Shown here one piece after another: positions 1 to 7,037 of a stretch of 52,594 nt of DNA (position 1 is its first letter; each line of letters begins with the position of its first letter). Under the pieces are notes generated by a model. That model was not told the origin of the DNA. It saw only the letters and a list, made by a program, of their open reading frames with translations, and ran no database searches. This stretch comes from Acidimicrobiia bacterium. Lineage in GTDB: Bacteria > Actinomycetota > Acidimicrobiia > Spongiisociales > ZC4RG35. The translations under genes and the position numbers were made by a program. Where the stretch lies: contig JAICNB010000013.1 in assembly GCA_025928935.1 (NCBI GenBank), forward strand, positions 1 through 52,594. The letters are read 5' to 3'.

Positions 1-258
1 CAACAACGTCTGGTCGAAGCCCTCGACCCCGAATGTGTCTTCCCCACCTGCCGCATCGACTCCACCCACTGTGACATCGACCACACCCTCCCCTGGACCG
101 AAACACATCACACCACCGTCAGTGAGCTGGAACCACTCTGCCGGTATCACCATCAGCAGAAACACGACAACTGGAAACTGAAACAAATCCGACCCGGCAG
201 CCACCAGTGGACCAGCCCCCTCGACCACACCTACACCACCGGACCCGACCCACCCTGA
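1..258 (+). CDS. DUF222/HNH endonuclease-like protein, C-terminal fragment (13E12 type)
   Basis: Open from the first base to a TGA at 256-258; only the last 85 residues are in the window. The piece carries an HNH nuclease core: two zinc-type cysteines (VFPTC near residue 16), the catalytic CDIDH motif, then LCRYHHQQKH. This is the usual C-terminus of actinobacterial DUF222-HNH proteins (the mycobacterial 13E12 repeat family), which occur in many copies per genome. Whether this copy is an active nuclease cannot be judged without its N-terminus. A second member of the family starts at the other end of the window. It converges on the minus-strand folate gene with only 5 bases between stops. Confidence 0.85.
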   Translation, partial: QQRLVEALDPECVFPTCRIDSTHCDIDHTLPWTETHHTTVSELEPLCRYHHQQKHDNWKLKQIRPGSHQWTSPLDHTYTTGPDPP

Positions 259-263
259 TCGGA

Positions 264-1058
264 TCAGTCCCCCCGGTTCAACCAGCTATCGGCCGCCTCA
301 CCCACCACGGAGTCATATTTCAGGCCCATCAGGATCACTCCCGCCGCCCCGGCATCCCGGGCCCGGCGCTCCAACTCGGCGGTGAGCTCCCAACCCAGCT
401 TGCGTCCCACCTCAGGGACGAGATCGTCCAGCCTCTCCTTGAGCTCCTGGGTGGCCGGCACCGATCCGATCGACTCCATCTGCTCCACCCACGAGGCGCT
501 GAACGGAGGGATGATCATCAGGTAGACAGGCGGGTCCCCCGGCTTCAGATTGAGACGGCCAAGATGTCTCTCCACCACCTCGGGGTCGAGGATGGGCCCG
601 GTGACGAAGAACTGGGCACCGAGATCCATTCGCCGGCGGAATTGCCATTCCCTGAATCTGGTAGGCATGCCGACCTCGAAGTCGGGCAGATCGTCCTGCA
701 AGTCCCGGAGATGCTCAACGATCTCATAGTGATCGGCGAGATGGTCGACATGGGGCACGGTGTCCCCGATGACGACCAGGAATGAGTCCACGCCGTTGCC
801 CAGGGCTCCCCTCACCTCGGACTCGATGGCGAGGATGTTGCGATCTCTCGTCGACACCACGACGGTCGGGTGGACGTCGGGGGTGTCGTGGGTGATACGG
901 GCCGAGAAGGCGTACGGCGAGACCCGAATTCGTCCGAAGACGTTGTCGGTCACCAGGACGTGGCTCCACGCCGGGGACAGGCTCCGATGCTGGAGGTTGG
1001 GCAACTCGGGAGGGTTGATCTCGGCGATCCGGAGCCAGGCGTCAGCCTTGGTCAGCAT
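264..1058 (-). CDS. methylenetetrahydrofolate reductase-like protein (MetF superfamily)
   Basis: 264 residues, slightly shorter than classical MetF (about 290). Visible MetF-fold marks are an N-terminal AEINPPEL (the family's Glu followed by PP), a central beta-strand FLVVIGD, and GAQFFVTGP, close to the usual GAQFF-TQP strand. It would reduce 5,10-methylene-THF to 5-methyl-THF, the methyl donor of methionine synthase. The start codon lies inside the 3' end of metH (17-base overlap), so the two are co-transcribed and probably translationally coupled. That supports a methyl-donor role although the sequence is divergent. It would inherit the SAM-I riboswitch control of metH. The electron donor cannot be read from the sequence. 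Confidence 0.75.
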   Translation of the reverse strand: MLTKADAWLRIAEINPPELPNLQHRSLSPAWSHVLVTDNVFGRIRVSPYAFSARITHDTPDVHPTVVVSTRDRNILAIESEVRGALGNGVDSFLVVIGDTVPHVDHLADHYEIVEHLRDLQDDLPDFEVGMPTRFREWQFRRRMDLGAQFFVTGPILDPEVVERHLGRLNLKPGDPPVYLMIIPPFSASWVEQMESIGSVPATQELKERLDDLVPEVGRKLGWELTAELERRARDAGAAGVILMGLKYDSVVGEAADSWLNRGD

Positions 1059-4000
1059 CCCGATCCTCCCGCGGCTTGCGAGCCACGAAGTACTTGGCCC
1101 GAGGGTGGTGACAGATGATCGCCGAAGTCGTCTGCTCCGGCTGGTACTGATAGAAGGTCTCCTCGCCGACAGTGATCCCTATCCGCTCCGCCCCGAGCAG
1201 ATAGGCGACTTTCTCGTTGTCCTCGAGGTCCGGGCACGCCGGATATCCCCAGGAGAAACGGCCGCCCCGATACTGCTGACGGAAAAGGCCGAGTAGCGAC
1301 GGCCCATCCTCGTCCACAAACCCCCACTCCTCTCTGACGCGGTGGTGCCAGTGCTCTGCCAGGGCCTCTGCCATCTCGACGCCCAGTCCGTGGAGCAAGA
1401 GGTACTCGGAATAGCGGTCCTGCTCGAAAAGCTCCTTGGTCCGCTCGGAGACCTTCCCGCCCATGGTGACGATGTGGAAGGCGGCGTAGTCGACCTCCTC
1501 CCCGACCGGGCGGAAGAAGTCGGCGATACACAGATAGGGGTCCTCGCGCTGTCGGGGGAAGCGGAACCGGGTCAACTCGGTCTGGGCACGCTCGTCGTCC
1601 CAGATGATCAGATCGTCGCCGTCGCCGTTGGCGGGAAAATAGCCGTAAACGACCTTCGGATGGAGCAGGTCGTCGTGACGTGCCCGGGCGATCTGTTCCC
1701 TGAGCAGCGGCTGCATACGCTCCTTGAACTCGGGGTCCCGCTCCCCCTTCTCGGGCCGGTATTGCCACTGATTTCGAAAGAGGGCAGTGAGGTTCAGATA
1801 AGGCACGATCTCGTCGATGGGGACGCCCCGGATCACCCGAGAGCCGAGGAAGGGCGGGACGAAGATCTGGTTGTCCTTCGCCACCTCCGGCGAGCGGGTC
1901 GGCACGACACCACTTTCGACCTCACGCTCATGATGCTGGCGTGCTGCGATCGGCTCGGGAGCGGGCTCCCCGGCGAGGATCTTGCCCATCGCGTCCAGAC
2001 CGGCGAATGCGTTCTTCCCGTAGTACAGGGGCCCCTGGTAGCGGGACCGCAAGTCGGCCTCGACATAGTTTCTGGTCAACGCGGCTCCCCCGAGCAGGAC
2101 CGGCACCTTGCCCAGCCCCCGGCGTTCCAGCTCGTCGAGGTTGTCCCTCATGATCAGCGTGCTCTTCACCAGCAGGCCGCTCATCCCGATGGCGTCGGCA
2201 GAGGTCTCCTCGAATTTGGCGATCATCTCGTTGATCCCGACCTTGATCCCGAGGTTGTGCACCTCGTAACCGTTGTTGGTGAGGATGATGTCGACCAGGT
2301 TCTTTCCGATGTCGTGCACGTCGCCGGACACGGTGGCGAGGATTATCCGGCCCCGGCTCGACCCCTCGGCCTTCTCCATCAGCGGCTCGAGATGGGCGAC
2401 CGCCTTCTTCATGGTCTCGGCGGACTTGAGGACGAAGGGAAGCTGCATCTCGCCGCTGGCGAACAGGTCACCCACCGTCTTCATCCCGTCCAGCAAATAG
2501 TCGTTGATGATGTCCAGCGGTTCGGTGCCCTCGGCCAGGGCCACGTCGAGGTCGGGGATCACATTCTTCTGGTCCCCGTCCACGATCCGGCGGGCCAGGC
2601 GCTCCCCCACCTCGAGGCCGTCGTAGTCGCTCTCGGTGCGCTCGACCGTCTCCACCCCGGCGAACAGCTCGAGCAGCTTCTCGAGAGGGTCGTAGCCCTC
2701 TGATCGGCGGTCATAGATGAGGTCGAGGCAGACCTGACGCTGCTCGGGATCGATCCGGTTCAAGGGCTCGATCTTCCCGGCATGGACGATGGCTGCATCG
2801 AGACCCGCCTCGACCGCCTCATAGAGGAAGACAGAGTTGAGGATGCGCCGGGCCGCCGGATTGAGGCCAAAGGAGACGTTGGAGACCCCGAGCACGGTGC
2901 GCACCCCAGGCAGCTCGGCCTTGATCTGACGTATGGCGTCGATGGTGGCCATGGCGTCCTTCCGTAGGTCGTCACCCCCGGTGGTCAGGGGAAAGGTCAG
3001 GGCGTCGAAGATCAGGTCCTCGGATCGGAGCCCGTAACGGTTGACGGCTAGCTCGTGGATGCGATGGGCGATTCGCAGCTTCCATTCCAGGGTGCGCGCC
3101 TGGCCCTCCTCGTCGATGAGGAGACAGATCACGCCCGCCCCATGCTTCCCGGCCAGCGTCATGACCCGATCCAGCCTGGAGCCCGGGTCTTCCCCATCCT
3201 CGAGGTTGGCGCTGTTGAGCAGGCTCCTGCCCCCCAGCCGCTCCAGTCCCGCCTCCATCACCTCGGGCTCGGTGGAGTCGAGGACGACCGGGGCGGCGAC
3301 ATCGGTCGCAAAGGCGCCGGCGAGCGTCACCATATCGGCGACCCCATCTCGGCCCACGTAGTCGACGCAGAGGTCGACAAGATGGGCGCCCTCCTTCACC
3401 TGCTCCTGACCGATGACAACACAGCCGTCCTTGTCCTCGGCAAGCAATGCCTCCTTGAAGGCTCGCGATCCGTTGGCGTTGGCCCGCTCGCCGATGATCA
3501 GGAACGACGTGTCCTGGTCGAAAGGCACCTGGCTGTAGATCGACGCAGCGGAGGGAACGCTCTCGGGGTGACGCTCCCTCAGGGCGAGGGGCCGAGTCTC
3601 CTCGATCACCGCGGCGAGGTGCTGGGGAGAGGTGCCACAGCATCCACCGATGACCCCGATGCCGAGCTCGGTGACGAACTGGCCGAGGTGATGGGCCAGG
3701 GCGCCTGGCGAGAGGTCGTAGGCCATCTTCCCGTCTTCGACATGGGGAAGGCCGGCATTGGGGATGGCCGCGATAGGCACGCTCGAGTGTCGGCTCAGAT
3801 GGCGCAGCGGCTCGTACATCTCCTCGGGGCCGGTGGCACAGTTGAGTCCGATCACATCGGGCCGCATCGCCTCGAGGGCGGTGAGGGCGGCCCCGATCTC
3901 GGTCCCGGGCAACATCCTCCCTGTCAGCTCGATCGTGACCTGGACCTGGAGCGGCATCTCGACCCCGGCGCTCCTCATCGCCCTTCTCGCCCCCTCCATG

Positions 4001-4512
4001 GCTGCCTTGGCCCCAAGCAGGTCGAACTGGGTCTCGATGATGAGCAGATCTGCGCCTCCGTCGATGAGCCCGGCCGTCTCGACCTCATAGGCATCGACCA
4101 GCTCCCGATAGCTGATCTGGCCGAGGGTGGCGAACTTGGTGCCGGGCCCGATGGAGCCGGCTACGAAGCGGGCCCTCCCGTCGGCCGCCACGTAGCCGTC
4201 GACCGTCTCACGGGCGAGAAAGGCTCCGGCCGCGGCGATCTCATAGGTCTGCTCCTCCAGCCCGTACTCGCCCAGGGGCACCGAGAAGGCACCAAACGTG
4301 TTCGTCTCCACCACGTCGACCCCGACGTCGAGGAAGGACCGGTGCAGATCACGGATCACATCCGGCCGGCGCAGGTTGAGCAGCTCGTTGCACCCCTCCA
4401 ACGAAGGGCCTCCGAAATCTTCGGCCGTGAGACCAATGGTCTGCAGATTGGTGCCGGTGGCGCCATCGAAGATGACCAGGCCCGAGGCAAGGCGTTCGAC
4501 GTATCCACTCAT
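1042..4512 (-). CDS. metH: cobalamin-dependent methionine synthase
   Basis: 1156 residues, full length for MetH. Domain order: homocysteine-binding barrel (about 1-310) with zinc ligands Cys225 and the Cys291-Cys292 pair; pterin-binding barrel starting at FLIIGERAN (about 337-600); B12 cap and Rossmann domains (about 650-880) with the DVHDIG motif whose His733 is the lower cobalt ligand; and a C-terminal SAM-binding reactivation domain (about 900-1150). It transfers the methyl group of 5-methyl-THF through cob(I)alamin to homocysteine in the cytosol. An ATG with GGAG eight bases upstream supports the start. The leader carries a SAM-I riboswitch, so the gene should be shut down when SAM is plentiful. 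The overlapping downstream MTHFR-like gene supplies the methyl donor. Confidence 0.97.
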   Translation of the reverse strand: MSGYVERLASGLVIFDGATGTNLQTIGLTAEDFGGPSLEGCNELLNLRRPDVIRDLHRSFLDVGVDVVETNTFGAFSVPLGEYGLEEQTYEIAAAGAFLARETVDGYVAADGRARFVAGSIGPGTKFATLGQISYRELVDAYEVETAGLIDGGADLLIIETQFDLLGAKAAMEGARRAMRSAGVEMPLQVQVTIELTGRMLPGTEIGAALTALEAMRPDVIGLNCATGPEEMYEPLRHLSRHSSVPIAAIPNAGLPHVEDGKMAYDLSPGALAHHLGQFVTELGIGVIGGCCGTSPQHLAAVIEETRPLALRERHPESVPSAASIYSQVPFDQDTSFLIIGERANANGSRAFKEALLAEDKDGCVVIGQEQVKEGAHLVDLCVDYVGRDGVADMVTLAGAFATDVAAPVVLDSTEPEVMEAGLERLGGRSLLNSANLEDGEDPGSRLDRVMTLAGKHGAGVICLLIDEEGQARTLEWKLRIAHRIHELAVNRYGLRSEDLIFDALTFPLTTGGDDLRKDAMATIDAIRQIKAELPGVRTVLGVSNVSFGLNPAARRILNSVFLYEAVEAGLDAAIVHAGKIEPLNRIDPEQRQVCLDLIYDRRSEGYDPLEKLLELFAGVETVERTESDYDGLEVGERLARRIVDGDQKNVIPDLDVALAEGTEPLDIINDYLLDGMKTVGDLFASGEMQLPFVLKSAETMKKAVAHLEPLMEKAEGSSRGRIILATVSGDVHDIGKNLVDIILTNNGYEVHNLGIKVGINEMIAKFEETSADAIGMSGLLVKSTLIMRDNLDELERRGLGKVPVLLGGAALTRNYVEADLRSRYQGPLYYGKNAFAGLDAMGKILAGEPAPEPIAARQHHEREVESGVVPTRSPEVAKDNQIFVPPFLGSRVIRGVPIDEIVPYLNLTALFRNQWQYRPEKGERDPEFKERMQPLLREQIARARHDDLLHPKVVYGYFPANGDGDDLIIWDDERAQTELTRFRFPRQREDPYLCIADFFRPVGEEVDYAAFHIVTMGGKVSERTKELFEQDRYSEYLLLHGLGVEMAEALAEHWHHRVREEWGFVDEDGPSLLGLFRQQYRGGRFSWGYPACPDLEDNEKVAYLLGAERIGITVGEETFYQYQPEQTTSAIICHHPRAKYFVARKPREDRDADQG

Positions 4513-4605
4513 GGACGACGCTCCGCGGGTTCACTGCCACAGATAGGCGTGTCTGCCTTGCTCACCGGTCTACTCCTCTGTTTCTGCTCGAAACGCTTGA
4601 AGAGC

Positions 4606-4626
4606 GCCGGGAGCCGTGGCTCCGGC
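4606..4626 (-). promoter_or_regulatory. expression-platform hairpin downstream of the SAM-I aptamer
   Basis: Transcribed on the minus strand just after aptamer helix P1, a GCCGGAGCC arm pairs with GGCTCCCGGC across a two-base spacer with one bulge. No run of T follows, so it is not a convincing intrinsic terminator. It may be part of a switch that acts through Rho or on translation. The pairing is seen; its role is inferred. Confidence 0.4.
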
Positions 4627-4628
4627 AA

Positions 4629-4711
4629 CTCATCGATCCAGGCATTGGCACCGTGCTCAAGCCGGTTGCCGCGGTTTCATCGGGCCTGATCCCTCAACCG
4701 CTCAAGATGAG
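4629..4711 (-). promoter_or_regulatory. SAM-I (S-box) riboswitch aptamer controlling metH
   Basis: Read on the minus strand, CTCATC (4711-4706) pairs with GATGAG (4634-4629) as helix P1. Between them the S-box signature elements occur in order: GAGGGA, GGCCC, GATGAAACC, GGCAACC and GGTGCCAATGCC. These are the most conserved SAM-I blocks, with normal spacing. The aptamer lies about 120 bases upstream of the metH ATG, as expected for a methionine-synthase leader. Known S-box behaviour is repression when SAM binds. A run of the Rfam SAM covariance model would settle the call. Confidence 0.93.
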
Positions 4712-4727
4712 CGCTTCGTCGGTTTTC

Positions 4728-4757
4728 AGATTATTGGATCGGGCGCGGTGTGTGCAA
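4728..4757 (-). promoter_or_regulatory. metH: predicted metH promoter
   Basis: On the minus strand a -35-like TTGCAC (4757-4752) is followed after 18 bases by TAATCT (4733-4728), a good -10. Transcription would start about ten bases before the first helix of the SAM-I aptamer, which is the arrangement expected for a riboswitch-controlled gene. Confidence 0.6.
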
Positions 4758-4772
4758 GGTTCGAGCCCTTGC
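4754..4772. promoter_or_regulatory. inverted repeat between the divergent metH and hom promoters
   Basis: GCAAGG (4754-4759) and CCTTGC (4767-4772) form perfect six-base arms around seven bases. The repeat overlaps the predicted -35 of metH and ends 13 bases upstream of the predicted -35 of the hom leader. It is placed where a regulator could act on both promoters. It also imitates a tRNA T-arm, but no tRNA can be built around it. Confidence 0.4.
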
Positions 4773-4785
4773 CCAAACCGGTGCA

Positions 4786-4814
4786 TTGACTTGTCTCCCC
4801 GACCCGGATACCTT
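4786..4814 (+). promoter_or_regulatory. predicted promoter of the hom leader transcript
   Basis: TTGACT (4786-4791) and TACCTT (4809-4814) are separated by exactly 17 bases. The expected start of transcription falls at 4821-4824, which coincides with the ATG of the threonine-rich leader peptide at 4824. The transcript would therefore be leaderless or nearly so, a common actinobacterial arrangement. Confidence 0.65.
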
Positions 4815-4823
4815 TCTCGTCAC

Positions 4824-4889
4824 ATGACCGCTGGATTCACTACGGGTATGACGACCACGACCGACAGGTCGTGCGTCTCGACCGTGTAG
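4824..4889 (+). CDS. threonine-rich attenuator leader peptide upstream of hom
   Basis: A 21-codon reading frame ending in TAG. Eight residues are threonine, four of them consecutive (residues 10-13, TTTT), with further Thr at 2, 6, 7 and 20. There is no Shine-Dalgarno sequence, but the predicted transcription start coincides with this ATG, so leaderless initiation is likely; an internal ATG at 4848 would still include the Thr run. It is followed by a hairpin pair ending in an intrinsic terminator and then by hom. This is the classical layout of ribosome-mediated attenuation: scarce Thr-tRNA stalls the ribosome on the Thr codons and lets transcription proceed into hom. The peptide itself probably has no function. 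The frame, codons and hairpins are seen; the regulation is inferred. Confidence 0.8.
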   Translation: MTAGFTTGMTTTTDRSCVSTV

Positions 4890-4921
4890 CCAGCGCCACA
4901 ACCACACGAGAAACGAGATCC
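4856..4921 (+). promoter_or_regulatory. pause hairpin and candidate antiterminator of the hom attenuator
   Basis: CACGACC (4856-4862) pairs perfectly with GGTCGTG (4867-4873) around GACA, forming a 1:2 hairpin over the Thr codons. Alternatively, TCTCG (4876-4880) can pair with CGAGA (4907-4911), and GGTC (4867-4870) with GATCC (4917-4921). The second pairing would occupy the 5' arm of the downstream terminator. These are the mutually exclusive structures needed for attenuation. Confidence 0.6.
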
Positions 4922-4948
4922 GCACCGGGAGAAGGGGCGGATCTTTTT
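4916..4948 (+). terminator. intrinsic terminator (attenuator) between the leader peptide and hom
   Basis: AGATCCGC (4916-4923) pairs perfectly with GCGGATCT (4937-4944), directly followed by a run of T (4944-4948). It lies 27 bases after the leader-peptide stop and 67 bases before hom. A strong terminator placed ahead of the gene rather than behind it marks an attenuator. Confidence 0.88.
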
Positions 4949-5015
4949 CGTTCCTCCCCCGGAGGCGGGCTCCCTGGAGAGATGAGAGTCGGATGAGACA
5001 GGCGACAGAGAATGG

Positions 5016-6050
5016 GTGGCGGCGATGACCGTCCGGGTCGGCGTGCTCGGGGCCGGCACCGTTGGGGGTGCCCTGATCACCCGGCTGGTGGCCGATCGGG
5101 ACGCGATTCGCCTCAAGTCGGGTGTGGACCTCGAGGTGAGGAAGGTGGCGGTCCGGGACCTCGGCAAGGAGCGCCCGTTCAACCTGCCCGAAGATCGGTT
5201 GACTGACGACTCGCTGGCGGTTGTGACCGACCCCGCCATCGACGTGATCGTCGAGGTGATCGGCGGCCTGGAGCCGGCGGGCGATCTGGTCCTGGCGGCA
5301 CTCCGATCAGGGAAGCCGGTGGTGACGGCCAACAAGGAGCTCATCGCCACGAGGGGCCAGGAGATCACCGAGGCGGCGAAGCGCACCGGGGTCTCCGTCA
5401 TGTACGAAGCCGCCGTCGGGGGTGGCATCCCGGTCATTCGGCCGCTGGCCGAGAGCCTGTCCGGTGAGGACATCGATGTCGTCTCCGGCATCGTCAACGG
5501 GACCACCAACTACATCCTCACCGCGATGGCCAAGGAGGGGCGGGCGTACGAGGATGCCCTGACAGAAGCACAGCGCCTCGGTTATGCAGAGGCCGACCCG
5601 GGCGACGACGTCTCCGGCAGGGACGCCGCCTTCAAGACCTCGATCCTGGCCAGTCTCGCCTTCGGTGAGCGGGTTGCCCCGTGGGAAGTCGAGACCGAGG
5701 GGATCGAGAACGTGACCGCGGAGGACGTGGCTGCCGCGTCGGCTCGGGGCGAGGTGATCAAGCTCATCGGCTCGGCCCGACGTGGTGTCGATGGCAGGGT
5801 CGAGGCTCGGGTGGAGCCTTCGAGCCTTCCCGCCGACCATCCCCTCGCCGGGGTCAGCGGTGTGACCAACGCCATCTTCATCGAGGGGCCGTCGGTCGGG
5901 CGTCTTCTCTTCACCGGGCCAGGCGCGGGGGGGCAGGCGACGGCGAGCGCGATGCTCGGTGACCTGATCCAGGTCGCTTCGAGGGGCCGGGCGCCCCGGG
6001 TGAGATCGGCGCACGACGGGACTCCTCGGCGCCAGGTGCTTCACCGCTAG
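5016..6050 (+). CDS. hom: homoserine dehydrogenase lacking the ACT domain
   Basis: 344 residues. An N-terminal Rossmann domain has GAGTVG (residues 12-17) and the TANKEL motif (104-109). The catalytic domain has NGTTNY (161-166) and GRDAAFKT, with Asp203 and Lys207 at the catalytic positions. It reduces aspartate semialdehyde to homoserine, the branch point for threonine and methionine. Typical bacterial Hom proteins (about 430 residues) continue into an ACT domain that binds threonine; here the chain ends about 25 residues after GPGAGG, and only 37 bases separate it from the next gene remnant. Feedback inhibition is therefore probably absent and control may rest on the upstream attenuator. 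The start is GTG 5016 or ATG 5025. It is divergent from metH, which uses homoserine-derived homocysteine. Confidence 0.92.
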   Translation: MAAMTVRVGVLGAGTVGGALITRLVADRDAIRLKSGVDLEVRKVAVRDLGKERPFNLPEDRLTDDSLAVVTDPAIDVIVEVIGGLEPAGDLVLAALRSGKPVVTANKELIATRGQEITEAAKRTGVSVMYEAAVGGGIPVIRPLAESLSGEDIDVVSGIVNGTTNYILTAMAKEGRAYEDALTEAQRLGYAEADPGDDVSGRDAAFKTSILASLAFGERVAPWEVETEGIENVTAEDVAAASARGEVIKLIGSARRGVDGRVEARVEPSSLPADHPLAGVSGVTNAIFIEGPSVGRLLFTGPGAGGQATASAMLGDLIQVASRGRAPRVRSAHDGTPRRQVLHR

Positions 6051-6087
6051 GAGAGAAAACCGACGCTGCTCGGGATTGCCGAGAGTG

Positions 6088-6947
6088 TCAGTCGGTGGTG
6101 GCCCTGCCCGACAGGAAGTCCCGGTACCACTCACCGCTCGCCTTGAAGGTCCGGGTCATGTTCTCGAAATCGACCCGCACGATCCCGAACCGCTTGTCAT
6201 AGCCGCGAGCCCACTCGAAATTGTCCATAAGTGACCAGAGCAGATAGCCCCGGACGTCGGCACCCCGGTCCATGGCGGTCTTGATCGCCTCGATGTGCCG
6301 TTTGATGTACTCGGTGCGGGCGGCGTCCTCGACTCTGCCATCGGGGCCGGGCACGCAATCCCGGCCTCCCAGGTACCCGGCCACGCTCCCATCGAATCGG
6401 CGCCGGGGCGATGCTCGACGTGATTGACGTTGTAGTAGTTGACTCCGAGGAAATCGATCGGTTCCATCGCCTCGGCCAGATCACCCTGATCTATCAGGTG
6501 GGATACCCCGTAGTGCTCGAACGAGGCCGGCAGGCCCTCGGGATATCTCCCCTGGAACACAGCACCGGTGAACAGCCGGTTCTGGACCAGGTCGACGGCA
6601 TCCGCCGCTGCCCTGTCCTCAGCGGTGTCGGTCCGGGGCCAGGCCGGGATGAGGTTGAGAACGATCCCGAGACGGTCCTCGTCCCGAATCGTGGTCTCAC
6701 GCATGACCCGGATCGCCCCGTGGTGGGCCAGCAGCAAATGATGGGCCACCAGCAGGGATATCGGGGTATCGGTGTGACCCGGGGCGTGCTCCCCGGCGCT
6801 GTGACCGAACGCGCTGCACCAGGGCTCGTTGAGCGTCGTCCAAGTGCTAACCATGTCACCCAACGCGTCCTTCGCCACGTTGGCGTATTCGGCGAACCAG
6901 GCAACCGACTCGGGGTTGGCCCACCCTCGATGACCAGACGTTGTCAA
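6088..6947 (-). pseudogene. GH1 beta-glucosidase remnant (truncated, deleted, frameshifted)
   Basis: Two minus-strand frames together give GH1 sequence. The first (from about 6947) has the acid/base motif TLNEP and continues to a GVNYYN motif. The second (ending at 6088) has the C-terminal VRGYLLWSLMDNFEW block and a complete end. Near 6380-6350 the frame changes, and the stretch that should hold the nucleophile motif ITENG is absent. The N-terminal third (about 110 residues) is also missing. The nucleophile Glu is gone, so the enzyme cannot work. Its 3' end faces the shortened end of hom. The neighbouring GH5-like gene suggests a former glycan-degrading set. Confidence 0.85.
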
Positions 6948-7037
6948 TCAATTTCGACGGACATTTCTTCACGATCCTGAAATCGCTCTCAGATCCCAGC
7001 CCACCGGCGTGTACTCGGCCGGGGGTCCTGGTCGCCG

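Noticed and set aside
1342-4689. Long plus-strand open frames opposite metH
   Set aside because: They mirror the codon structure of an unmistakable gene on the other strand and encode no recognisable domain; typical antisense artefacts of high-GC DNA.
4712-4785. tRNA-like 3' half: a T-arm look-alike (CAAGG, TTCGAGC, CCTTG)
   Set aside because: No matching acceptor strand (GTTTGGG needed), D-arm or anticodon arm can be found in the preceding bases, and the segment is occupied by the metH promoter and its inverted repeat.
6948-7037. Remaining N-terminal part of the GH1 gene
   Set aside because: Translated in all minus frames this segment gives no GH1-like sequence; it appears to have been lost rather than frameshifted.
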